Shown piece by piece: positions 21,548 through 31,611 of a stretch of DNA of 64,000 nucleotides. The position numbers and the translations under genes are program-made. How positions within the stretch are numbered: position 1 is the first letter of the stretch; the number at the start of each line of letters is the position of its first letter. Under the pieces are notes generated by a model that was not told the DNA's origin, made no database searches, and worked only from the letters and a program-made list of their open reading frames with translations. Origin of the DNA: Wallemia ichthyophaga EXF-994 (Eukaryota; Basidiomycota; Wallemiomycetes; Wallemiales; Wallemiaceae); the NCBI RefSeq assembly GCF_000400465.1, contig NW_008806277.1, forward strand, positions 372,001-436,000, in the 5' to 3' direction.

Positions 21548-23401
21548 ATGGATAACAGCAAACTAGCCTCCACCAGTTCCGAGGAGCCATTAACTATAGT
21601 GCCACCAGTTGCGCGGCGCTCGTTGATGGCCTCACCACAAGCCTCCATGTCAGCATCCGTGAGCGAGAAGTACATGTCATTCCCCGACGAGCCTTACCTC
21701 TTTGAGCGGGTGGCAGAGGAGGATGACGATGACAACGCGGATGATGACCTCCACCGCCCCGACGAGTACGTTAAAGCAACTGACAGAGTGGCTTCCGGCA
21801 GGCTATGTACTCGACGTGGAATACTCAATGTCGGTATGCTCGTTCTGCTCACAGCTGCGCTCTTGATGCTTTTCGCCGGATACCCTATATTGGATTATGC
21901 GCGAGAAGTGCAACGCACAACGAACGGCGGGTACAATCTAGGCTTCATCAACTCTACAGGCCAGACGGCGGTTATTGGAGGGATGCACACGCGCGGGCTG
22001 GTGGATCCCGATACGCCCGCTTCTGCGCGTCATCGCGTAGGTTACGACGGACAGGAGTAGTAAGTGGGCACATTGTTGCGTCTACACACACACTCACACA
22101 CTCCACCCCACAGCGAGCTGGTGTTCTCGGACGAATTCAACGAGGACGGCCGTACATTTTACCCGGGTGAAGACCCCTACTGGGAAGCAGCCGACCTGCA
22201 CTACTGGGGAACGAACAACCTGGAGTGGTATTCGCCGCGCCAAGTGAGCACATCTGGCGGGGCGCTGCACCTAACGCTGGACGAGGTGGAGAGTCATGAC
22301 CTCAATTACGAGGGAGGACTACTGACAAGCTGGAACAAGATGTGTTTCACGGGCGGGTATGTATCTGCATCAGTGAAGCTGCCGGGCGCTTCGGATGTGT
22401 GGGGGCTGTGGCCAGCGTTCTGGACAATGGGCAACCTCGGTCGAGCGGGTTATGGAGCGAGTCTCGATGGGCTCTGGCCGTATAGCTACGACAGCTGCGA
22501 CGTTGGCACACTGCAGAACCAGACACTCGGCACATACCCGCCCGCTGCAGCCACACAAGGTGACGAGTACCACGACTACAAGCTCTCCTTCCTCCCCGGA
22601 CAGCGTCTATCGCGGTGCACATGCACAGGTGAGGACCACCCCGGACCTTTGCTTGCAGATGGCACGTTCAAAGGTCGTGCTGCACCCGAGATCGATATCC
22701 TTGAGGCACAAGTTAGCGAGGCGACTGAAACCGGCCAGCTCTCTATGTCGGGCCAATTCGCACCATTTAATAGCAACTATCGCTACAACAACACAGGCGA
22801 CAACGTGCACCTCACTCATCCCGACAGAGACATACCCAACTCGTACTTTGGCGCAGTCTTCCAGCAGTCGGTCAGTGGCGTTGTGGAGTCGGACCAGGAA
22901 TGCTACCAGTTAGGCGCAGATGGGGGATGTTTCGACGAGTACGGGTTTGAATACACGCCTGGACCGGCTGGCGACATCAAGTGGTCTGTCGGCGGCGAGG
23001 TGCGGTGGACGATGGAAGCGGCGGCCGTGGGTCCAGACGCCACGACGGATATCAGCCAGCGCACTATCTCGGAAGAACCCATGTACATGCTGCTGAACCA
23101 GGGCATATCGGAGAATTTCGGCAACATTGACTGGGAAGAACTAATCTTCCCGTCGGTTATGTCAGTCGATTGGGTGAGAGTGTACCAGCCAGCTGGGAAG
23201 CGTAATGTGGGGTGCGATCCGGTGGAGATGCCCACCGCCAGTTATATCGCACGCCATCTGGACGCCTACAGCAACCCGAACCTCACAACCTGGGAGCAGT
23301 ACGGGGGTGAATGGCCTCTCAACGCCCTCGAGCACCAGGATGAGCAGAGGTGCGAGACCGCTCTAAATCTCGCACCCGATAACCTCATCGGGCTTGTTTA
23401 A
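21548..23401 (+). CDS. KRE6/SKN1-type beta-1,6-glucan synthesis protein (GH16), copy 2
   Basis: A second member of the same family as the gene at 15.5 kb. Exons are 21548-22059 and 22114-23401 (599 aa). The cytosolic tail is shorter (about 95 residues, with acidic EEDDDDNADDD) before the signal-anchor GMLVLLTAALLMLFAGYP. The GH16 domain has LVFSDEFNEDGRTFYPGEDP, CFTGGYVSASV, FWTMGNLGRAGYG and PYSYDSCDVG, with the active-site acids E363 and E368 in PEIDILEA. It closes with MSVDWVRVYQ. One intron is kept at about the same position as in copy 1 (before the GH16 core); the other two are absent. G+C is higher than in neighbours, as in copy 1's catalytic exon. Paralogues by tandem duplication or older SKN1/KRE6 split; I cannot decide which. 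Confidence 0.9.
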
Positions 23402-23613
23402 TCGCTTTGTTTTGTTTTGTTTCTCTTTCGCAGCACCAGTAGCTTTACCTGTATACGTCTTAATATAATATGGATATCACATTGTTTCTTTTTACACAGT
23501 AGCGAATGCATGTCGTTATGTACAAAGAACGTAAAATGAGAGAGAGGAAGCGTAGAAGAGGCGCGAGAAGGGGCCAGCCAGCGACCCAAGCATTCAGCGC
23601 AACCGACGCAACA

Positions 23614-25356
23614 TTACCAGCCGAAAGTCTCACAATGTTGAGACAGACCACCGATTTCCTTGAGATACCTCGGATCGATACCGCCGATGGCAGCTCTGCA
23701 CGATCTGACCGTGGAGGGAGGACCACAAATACCGACGACCATGCCATACGTGCAGTGTCTATCTTTAGCCATAAAGACAGCATCTTCGATTATAGCGGCG
23801 ATAGAGGGTCTCTTGGCGAGAATCTCTCCGTCTCTATGGGGGAGGAGGTAAGTGAGGTCATCGCTCGATACGCCGGCGGCGTTACCGTGGCGAGTGATGA
23901 AGACCTTAACGGTGAGGTCGAGCGGAACGAGGGAGGCAGCGACGAGGAGCGTCATAAGTTCCTCGTGGAAGACTTGATACGTAGCGACATCCCTGACTAT
24001 CCAAATGACCTGGCAAGTAGTAGCACGTGCGTGACCGCCTCTGCTCTGCTTAACGAGGTCTTCCGCACACGCAAGCACGAACGCGAGACCTGATCCCGCC
24101 GCCACAAAGAGCACATGGCCGTTCTTCCCGAAAGACGTATAGAGCGGACCACCGTAAGGGCCCTCGACGGTAACTGCAGCGGTGGGGACGCTGTCGTGAC
24201 CTGCTTTCTCAGGCCCTACCTCGTGCGTCCCGTATGTGATTTCGTTCTGCTTGCGCTGCGCTAGTGCCAGCACGCGGCTGCTCCAGTCGCCATTGCTGCG
24301 TATGATCAAACGCAGCCCGTCACTGCCACCTATCGCACTTGCTATGGAGATCGGGTGCTTCTCTATCAAATTACCCAATCCAAACAACTTGCCGCCTAGC
24401 TCCTGAACGCGCAGGTAGACGTGCTGACCTGCTTCCCAGCCACCGCGCAAGTCGGGGATTGTTATCGTTGTGTAGCCGGCTGCCGGGTGGGGAGTAATCT
24501 CCGCGAGACGAGAACGGGATCTGCAGAAACGCATAATGCAGTCAACGCCGTAGAAGACGATGCAAGGGATAATGAATGGCTGCGTCTGCTTCCAGTGGAT
24601 CATGATGGCGATGAGGTAGATCCAGTAGCCGAGCCAGTGGGAGTGCCAGAAGAGGTTGTAGAAGTTGGTGCGACACCAGGGGACAGACAGAACGGCGGTG
24701 AGTAGAAGACCGACCATGGCGAGAATGCCAGATTGGTAGAGGGGCGTTTTGAGAGTGGCTGCGGTAGAACCATTTAGAGTGCTCTTGTGGGCGTAGCCGG
24801 CCGTGTGGAGGAGAGCAAACAAGACGCAAAGCCTACCTAATAGCCTGTGGAGCTTGTTGAGCTTCTCGTATCCCCAGCCGCCCATAGTGCCGACAATGGA
24901 ATTCTTGAAAGAGAGGGCGGTGACAGCGGGTGTTACAGCGACAGCAGCCCAGCCAGCTCTGTTGGGTTCTTTGATGGGGTTCGTTGGGCCATACGCAAAG
25001 ACAAAGAGAGACGCAGCCGTGGCGAGCGCAAAGACAAAGGCCTGGCCAGCAGTGAGGGATATGCCTGGAAGGGGAGTGTTGGCTGTGGGTGCCAGCCACA
25101 CAGTGAAACGCTTGAATACGTTGGGTTTTGCGCTCTGGCCTTTGTTGAATGGGGATTTGGTGATGACAGAGAAAGGGTACGCGCCCGGGCCATCAATCTC
25201 ACCCTTGTGGAGGAAGGTGGCACGCTGGATACCGCGGGCCATCACCCAGTTCACCATCGACGGCAGTCTGGCTATGAACGCCACGCCTAACATTCCACCG
25301 AAGAATGCCTGCAAATAAATTGCTTGTTCATGCGATTGACTGATTGGGTGACTCAT
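23614..25356 (-). CDS. Ferric reductase/NADPH oxidase-like transmembrane reductase
   Basis: This protein transfers electrons from NADPH through FAD and two hemes across a membrane, probably to Fe(III) or Cu(II). The frame is one exon of 580 aa from ATG 25356 (MSHPISQSHEQ). Several membrane helices fill residues 10-290. Heme-ligand His pairs appear in KLHRLLGRLCVLFALLHTAGY-type (HRLLGRLCVLFALLH) and in HSHWLGYWIYLIAIMIH. The FAD site is HPISIAS, and the NADPH side has EGPYGGP, AAGSGLAFVLA and ICGPPSTVRSC. The frame remains open upstream to 25605, but that would overlap the 3' end of SEC63, so the later ATG is chosen. A short extra 5' exon (ATGACATCATCACAC near 25480, donor GTACGT) is possible. 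Confidence 0.85.
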   Translation of the reverse strand: MSHPISQSHEQAIYLQAFFGGMLGVAFIARLPSMVNWVMARGIQRATFLHKGEIDGPGAYPFSVITKSPFNKGQSAKPNVFKRFTVWLAPTANTPLPGISLTAGQAFVFALATAASLFVFAYGPTNPIKEPNRAGWAAVAVTPAVTALSFKNSIVGTMGGWGYEKLNKLHRLLGRLCVLFALLHTAGYAHKSTLNGSTAATLKTPLYQSGILAMVGLLLTAVLSVPWCRTNFYNLFWHSHWLGYWIYLIAIMIHWKQTQPFIIPCIVFYGVDCIMRFCRSRSRLAEITPHPAAGYTTITIPDLRGGWEAGQHVYLRVQELGGKLFGLGNLIEKHPISIASAIGGSDGLRLIIRSNGDWSSRVLALAQRKQNEITYGTHEVGPEKAGHDSVPTAAVTVEGPYGGPLYTSFGKNGHVLFVAAGSGLAFVLACAEDLVKQSRGGHARATTCQVIWIVRDVATYQVFHEELMTLLVAASLVPLDLTVKVFITRHGNAAGVSSDDLTYLLPHRDGEILAKRPSIAAIIEDAVFMAKDRHCTYGMVVGICGPPSTVRSCRAAIGGIDPRYLKEIGGLSQHCETFGW

Positions 25357-25534
25357 GTCTTTTATTTGTCTTGGTTGTTTGTGTTTGACTTTCTTTGCGA
25401 CCGGCGCCTTCTTTGGTATGTAAAAGCCTTCAACGTATCGCCTCGACAAGCCCGCGGACAAAGTCTGGAACGTACGTGTGATGATGTCATTATGCAAATA
25501 AAATATGAAAGTTTTACTAAAATTTTTATCTAAC

Positions 25535-27537
25535 TTAATCTGAATCGCTTGAGTCGTTGTCTTGGTTTTCATTATCACTCTCTTCACTCTCACTCTCACT
25601 ACCACTCTCTTCCTTTTTCACCGACTGCCCACGAAGCTGTGCCATCTGTCCCGCCAATGTGTCTTCCTCAGGCTCGCTAATATCATCCTCCTCCTTCTCC
25701 TTAGCCGCACCCTTCTCTACCACCAGCCTCATTGTCCTCGCTGCCTGGAATCCCCACCCTGGCTGCACTTCGGAGCAAACGACTGCCCTGAATGTGTAAA
25801 CTCCCGGCTGAGGTGGCGCTTGGAATTGCAGGTTGAGACTCTTTGCCACATTCTTAAATTTGGGAGTCTGAACCACGGGTATATTCGTGAAGCGACCCGG
25901 CTGCACGATGATCCTCCCCGTCTTGGCATCTGTCAGCATAGCGAGGTAGGTGATAGGGCGTTCATGCGGGAAGCGTGGTGTGTACGCGGCGTGTAATCTA
26001 CTATCCTTTACCTCCTCCAACACGTCGCTCTCGGGCTTGCTACCGTCGTCGCCGAGTGGGAAACGCGCAGGCACGAGACGCACCTTGGTCTTGAACTGCA
26101 CTATCGCACCTGGTGTTACTGTCTCTTCGTCGACGACTGTGAGGTATGTGTTAGCTTGCTTTGGTTTCTTCACGTTACACTAATATCTGAAAGTGCATCT
26201 TTGACTCCAAACTCACCTTCAAAACTGGCATCAGCGATGTCTACGTGGAGTAGCCTACCGAGAACCTCATTGACACCGTGATAGTCCTCTTGGCGCACAC
26301 CATCCTTCTCGCCCACTCGGAGCAACTGTCTACGTTCGTTTTCCGACGCTCTGGCGACGGTGAAGGGGGCTTTCTCTGCAAGTTCCTCAGCCAATGATTC
26401 CGGTATATTGTAGATACCCTTATACACGCTATCGCCGGGTTTAGTTGCTGTGAGGAGGTGGCCTGAGAGCTGGGCCATTTTGAGTGTGGTTGGAAGCCAA
26501 TTATGAGCGAGTGAGATAGCCAGTAACGTCCTGTGCACATGCAAAGCCACCGGGAGAATAGCGCGTTGCTGAGACTGCAGTTTTCTTGGCAATTCGATAC
26601 GCAGCACATGCGCAAACAGCAGGACAGCCGCGCGAACTGATTGTGGGCGTGCATATATACCTGTCGCTGGGAAGACATAGTCAAGCTGCTCTTTCGCAGT
26701 CCCCTTGACCATCTTGGCGGTATGCTTGTCGATGGGGGTGGAGGGCAGCACACCAACCATCTCGTCTGCCGTAGCGAGAAGATGGAGGAGGTCGGAAAAG
26801 TCAGCGTTTTCATCAACCTTGCGGAAGAATATGGCTGCGGTGGAGTTCTGCACGCGGTCTTTGGTCAGCGAGCGGCTGGCGAACCACCACTTGCCGACGA
26901 AATAGGGCAGACCGAGACCGAAGAGAATGCCATAGACACCGAGCACCCAGAGCGAGTTCTGTGAGTCGACGACCCACGTCGGGATAGCCACGCCCATAGC
27001 CACCTCCTGCTTGCCGTCGGGATGGCCAAACTGCTCGAGATTCTGCTTGACGACATCGTCAGTGAGCGCCTTGTAAGCCTTTGTGAGGCTGACAAAGTAG
27101 TTGTCAGCGTCCTCCGACGTCTGGTTGACAGCGAGTTTGACTTTGTCTGGGTGGAATTGCAGTGACAGCCTCTTGTAGTGCTTCCTGATCTGTTTCTGGG
27201 TGGACCCAGAGGCTAGACCAAGTATTTCAAATGGGTCATACACACTAAACTCCAACTTGATGTCCCTGGTCTTGATGGTTATGTAGGCGAACGCAGCCCA
27301 GCCCACAGCAAGCACAGCAAGACGCGTCCACGTAGCTTTTGGCTGTTTGGAAGACTTGGGCTTTGGGTGCTGCGCTGGATACGGGAAGGCTGGGAGGTGT
27401 AGGCCACCGGGAGAAGTGCTCTCGCGGAAAAAGCCATAGAGCGTGGATACAGACAGCGGGAACAGAATCAGGAATAGAAACGTGAGCGTGAAGTAGCCTG
27501 CGAATTGGCCACTCTCGTCGTATTGCGTGCCGGTCAT
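25535..27537 (-). CDS. SEC63: ER translocon J-protein Sec63
   Basis: Sec63 recruits BiP/Kar2 to the Sec61 channel for post-translational import into the ER. Exon 1 is 27537-26217; the best second exon is 26154-25535 (646 aa). The start MTGTQYDESGQFAGYFTLTF matches the family; an ATG 63 bases upstream (27600) is less likely. Three membrane segments are visible: residues 14-32, one near RLAVLAVGWAAFAYITI, and one near LWVLGVYGILFGLGLPYFVG. The J domain between the last two has YKRLSLQFHPDKVKL with the HPD motif. The Sec63/Brl region follows, and the C-terminus is acidic (ESGSESESEESDNENQDND). The intron donor GTGAGT is clear, but nearer AG sites are out of phase; the acceptor at 26155 is inferred from phase. 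Confidence 0.88.
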
Positions 27538-27877
27538 CTGCCGTCTGCCTCGTCTTGGTGGTTGAGTGGAAAGTGATGAGCTGTGATTTGAAGGTGTCAA
27601 TAAATTCTAATTTTTGGAGATGTGCAGTGAGTGGTGTGTGCTGAGTATGAATATAATATTCATCTCTTGATAAGACGGTTCGTTGGATTACATGATTAAA
27701 TTGGTTAAATACCACCCAAATACGGTGTGGAGTGTGCTGTGTGTGTGTGGTGATATAGCCTGTATAAATAAACACAAACAAATACAAATATAATTAAAAA
27801 TATTCAAACAGTCATCCCCACTCACACTAAATATCAGCACACTTGGACCCAAACCACAACGACGACGACGAATTAAA
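27538..27877. promoter_or_regulatory. Divergent SEC63/membrane-protein promoter
   Basis: A 340-base A/T-rich spacer between divergent starts. A short (ACG)n tract at about 27857-27870 lies just before the ATG at 27878. No specific site is recognised. Confidence 0.4.
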
Positions 27878-30197
27878 ATGATTATATTAAAGGGCGACCA
27901 AGCAGATTTTACAGAGAGAGATAGCAGAGGTGATTTGGTGCACGATGAGCCTTACCTACCGAGGTATTCAATTCATGGGATTAGTGGGGCGATAGCGGAG
28001 TCCGGGGAGGCAGCGCAGACAGCCCAAACAGCGCAACCACATCAATCAGGGCACACCAATCAAATGGTTCAAACGGGCGATCTCAGGCGTGAGTTTTGAT
28101 TGGTCCAAGTGATTACACCCACTCACTCCCACTTTCGCAGCGCTCCTCCCTATACACGCTCCTTATCACAATACACGGGACAGAACTACTGCCGCGCCTT
28201 ACAATCCAGTCGTTGCTGGTGTTGGTTCTGGTTCAGGCACAGGCAACGGCACAGCCACTGCCACCCCCTCATCCACCCACCTAGCTCCCTCTGACAGTCT
28301 TATCAACCCATTCGCTCACCCCGACGACGACGACTACGACTCACGCGACTCACGCTCCTTGCTGATTGCTGCTGCTCAGCTACAAAGACCTTCTGCTAAG
28401 CGAAGAACGAGGAAGAGGTTCTTCATCGCTCTGGCCTGGGCTTTGTCGGTGTATGTTGCTATCGGCGCTATTCTCGGTCCAATCCTGGAGCACTACCTCA
28501 ATGACAGCACTCCAACTGTTTCCAACGAATCTGACGCTAGCTACAGTCTCCCATACGGTCTCAGTGCAAATAGGTCATCTGTTTCTTCCAAATTGGCTTT
28601 GCAGGGCTTTTCTGAGCTCGTTCTGCTGCCTGCGTCGGGTAAAATTGACATTCAACTGCCACCATCTGTCAACGGCAAGGTTAAGGTCGAACGCTCACCT
28701 AAGAATGAAACTGATAAAGACGGTAACCCAACAGCTCCCTCCAAGGAAACTTCCTTTTGGGCTCAGTTTACTCTGCCAAAATCTGTAGACGCTGTCATGT
28801 CTAAACATAGTGAATCACTCATAGCACACCTCTTAGTCCCACTCCAGCCACTTCAACTTGTTTTACCTCTCCAACAGCCACCAAGTGGTATTAGCAATAC
28901 TACTTGGTATAATGGTGGTGATGACAGTGATGATAAAGGTGACGATAAGGGTGATGAGAAGGATGATGATAGGGATGATAGGAATGATAGTCATAATGAC
29001 TCGGACTCAGACTCAGACTCAGACTTAGACTCACTCCCAATTGCCCCTTCTAATAACACTCACAACTCTACAAACACCTCAAATCAAACCAGGCGTTCGT
29101 TACTCCCCCCACACACCCCCATCGACGTCGTCAGCCACCCTTCCGCTCCCACCAAATGGCACCGTGCTCTTTGTCCCCTTATTAGTCCAATTGGCGGTTA
29201 TATACCCACCTTCCTGCCATGCACCCAGATTAACAATATGCGCGCTCAAATTTGGTCTTCCTATCAAAATGAATGGAGCGAGCGTTACAAGCACAGCAAA
29301 GATCTCGATATTGCCTCCACACTCCCATCACACAACTCAAGACGCAGAGCAATCACAAGTGACCAACTCAACGCAACAACCCACAATGTTTCAGATGATG
29401 ATCATGTAGGACAGATAGAATTCAGTCCTGGTGGTGACGAGACAGAGGAGTGGGCCTCTTTAGTAGTTGAGTCGCTTAACCAAAACGAGACGGGAGGTTT
29501 GAATATAACGGTTGATGATCCATTCGGCAATGGCACATCTACAGTGGATGTGGTTCCCGCCTGTGGTGACTGCTACGCTGATGCGGCAATCACGCTCTAC
29601 CTTCCAGCAAACGTGCCAGCGTTAGACCTGTCAATCAGTACGCACTCGCGCGACATGGGCGTGTTCGTCAGCGATCTCACTGACGTCCTCTTTGACACGG
29701 TTCGGGTGGATCTCGACAGCGGTAATGTGGCAGTCGAGGATCTCAACGCTACCACGGCTACCATTGACACGCGTAATGGGACTATCGTTGGTACTTTCTC
29801 TACTAACTCGTATCTCACTATGAATAGCACCACTTCAACTAATGCCACAGTCTCTTTATTCGAAAAACCCTCCGTATACGCTAGTGATGCGTACATAAAC
29901 GCTTACTCGTCTAATGGTTACTCTACCCTCACCATCAATGGTACTGCGCTGAGAGATGATGTCTATGTTAATGCGGATGGTAAACAATCTTCTCAACTTG
30001 ACTTACCAGTTGATTATACTGGCAATTTTGGCGTTAAGGCGAAGGACGCGGATGGAATGGCCATATTGAATATCCAGAACTCAACCAAAGTGGTGAGAAA
30101 TGGTATCGGAGAGATTAGAAACACGAACCAGGAACAGGATCCATACGATGGACATATAGACTGGGAGTGGTCGACAACTATCTCCGAAGGCAATTAG
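27878..30197 (+). CDS. Single-pass membrane protein with DUF4097-like adhesin domain
   Basis: Exons are 27878-28088 and 28141-30197 (755 aa). The N-terminal 170 residues are cytosolic and polar, ending in a basic stop (KRRTRKRF). One membrane segment follows (FIALAWALSVYVAIGAILGP). The remaining 560 residues are extracellular or lumenal with many N-glycosylation sequons, for example NSTNTSNQT and NGTAL. A Gly/Asp repeat (DDKGDDKGDEKDDDRDD) and an SDSDSDSDLDS run sit near residues 258-295. The C-terminal part has the regular short-strand pattern of bacterial-type DUF4097/adhesin beta-helix repeats (VRVDLDSGNVAVEDLNATT, ATIDTRNGTIVGTF), common in uncharacterised fungal surface proteins. Function unknown; a cell-surface or vacuolar role is inference. 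Confidence 0.8.
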
Positions 30198-30463
30198 TAA
30201 GCCAATTAAATTACTTGAATCAATAGCCATAGCCAACTGGCTGTATAAAAAACGACCAATAGAATCCTTAACGTATATAATATAGTACACACACAACGCA
30301 AGCATATCATCACTGCATCAATCATTTACCTAAACAATAAAGAGAAATAAAAGAAATCTGCTCTTCACTCAAATGCTAAATCAAAGTAACGCTTTAATAT
30401 AATTCCACCAGTAATTGTAATAATAGCTCTCATTTCACATCTGCATAATAGCCGTCGCTCCTC

Positions 30464-31540
30464 ATGGCCGCACTAGCACTGCCGATAACTGCGCTCAGTG
30501 TGTTTCTGACGCGACAAGAACAACAGCGCGAGCAAGAGGGTGAGCGCAAGAAGCAAGATAGCGATGACTTTCTCACCAAGTACGGTATGCGGGGGGGAGG
30601 CGGTGGAGGAGGAGAAGGTACGACCGCCACACCCAACACGCCCACCATGCAGCACAAATCGCCCAGCGACGACTGCGATATACTAATGCTTGGCAGTGGC
30701 TGGATATCAAATTTCGCCGTGCCTGTGCTTGTCAGCAAGGGGTATACTCTGAGTGCGACGACGCGGCAACCGGTCCAAGGCGACACGTTTGAGAGGATAG
30801 CATTTGATTATGGAGGAGGTGATGGAGACGATGAATCAGACACGACGCTCGATGATCAGATTCGCGCTCTGCCCACAGCACGCACGGTCGTCATAGTGTT
30901 CCCGCTGCGCGGCGCTAAGCGGAGTGCGCGGCTAGTGGACAGCTACACGCGACTGAAGGGAGCTGCTCAATGGATCCAGTTAGGCAGCACTGGTATCTGG
31001 GGAAGTAGCGGCGTTGGCGAGACGGTGTGGATCGATCGCCATTCTCCTCCTACGCCCACCAACGAGCGTTTCATCGCTGAACAGGAACTCCTCTCCCTCT
31101 CAACGCCCTCCTCCCCGACTACCGTCCTCAACCTCGCCGGCCTCTATGGACAGGAACGCAAGCCGTCTAATTTTCTCAAGCGGTTGCAAGATAAACTCGA
31201 GATCAAGGGCAGTGTGCATTTCATTCATGGCGTTGACGCCGCTCGAGCTATTCTCCTCCTTCATCAACACTTCACTCCTGGTCAGAGGTGGCTGCTCACT
31301 GACGGACGCGTGCACGATTGGTGGGCTGTCGCTCTCGATAAAGCTGAACCAGGCAGTGTCGCACGCGCTAAAGTTAACGCTTTAACTAAACTTCTCGGCA
31401 TCAAGGCCTTACCTCGCCCTGTTGCTCATGTTGTCCCCGATGACGTCAATGACAGATCGAGGAAACTCGTTAGAGCGTTGGATAGCAGTCACTTCTGGCA
31501 CCATTTCGATGAAGCCCCTTTGAGTGGTACATTGTCCTAG
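30464..31540 (+). CDS. NAD(P)-binding Rossmann-fold protein (YeeZ-like)
   Basis: A single exon of 358 aa. The core from about residue 70 begins CDILMLGSGWISNFAVPVLV, a dinucleotide-binding GSGW motif with a following beta-alpha unit (GYTLSATTR). Later motifs WIQLGSTGIWG, TVLNLAGLYGQ and FIHGVDAARAILLLHQH match extended short-chain dehydrogenase/epimerase proteins of the YeeZ type. Substrate is unknown. The first 60 residues are odd: a short hydrophobic start (LALPITALSVFL), a Glu/Arg/Gln-rich helix and a seven-glycine run. Met62 (MQHKSPSDDC) is an alternative start that removes this extension. G+C is high, similar to the GH16 exons. Confidence 0.75.
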   Translation: MAALALPITALSVFLTRQEQQREQEGERKKQDSDDFLTKYGMRGGGGGGGEGTTATPNTPTMQHKSPSDDCDILMLGSGWISNFAVPVLVSKGYTLSATTRQPVQGDTFERIAFDYGGGDGDDESDTTLDDQIRALPTARTVVIVFPLRGAKRSARLVDSYTRLKGAAQWIQLGSTGIWGSSGVGETVWIDRHSPPTPTNERFIAEQELLSLSTPSSPTTVLNLAGLYGQERKPSNFLKRLQDKLEIKGSVHFIHGVDAARAILLLHQHFTPGQRWLLTDGRVHDWWAVALDKAEPGSVARAKVNALTKLLGIKALPRPVAHVVPDDVNDRSRKLVRALDSSHFWHHFDEAPLSGTLS

Positions 31541-31611
31541 TCTATGAAATTAAATGTACTTTATAAGTTATTAGATACTACTGCTACTGCATCATACCTA
31601 TGTAAAAGTCT

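Noticed and set aside
23506..24093. 195-codon plus-strand open frame
   Set aside because: Antisense to the NADPH-binding half of the ferric reductase; it arises from G+C-rich codon complement.
25357..25605. N-terminal extension of the ferric reductase
   Set aside because: It would overlap the SEC63 C-terminal coding sequence and has no family resemblance; the later ATG suits the reductase start.
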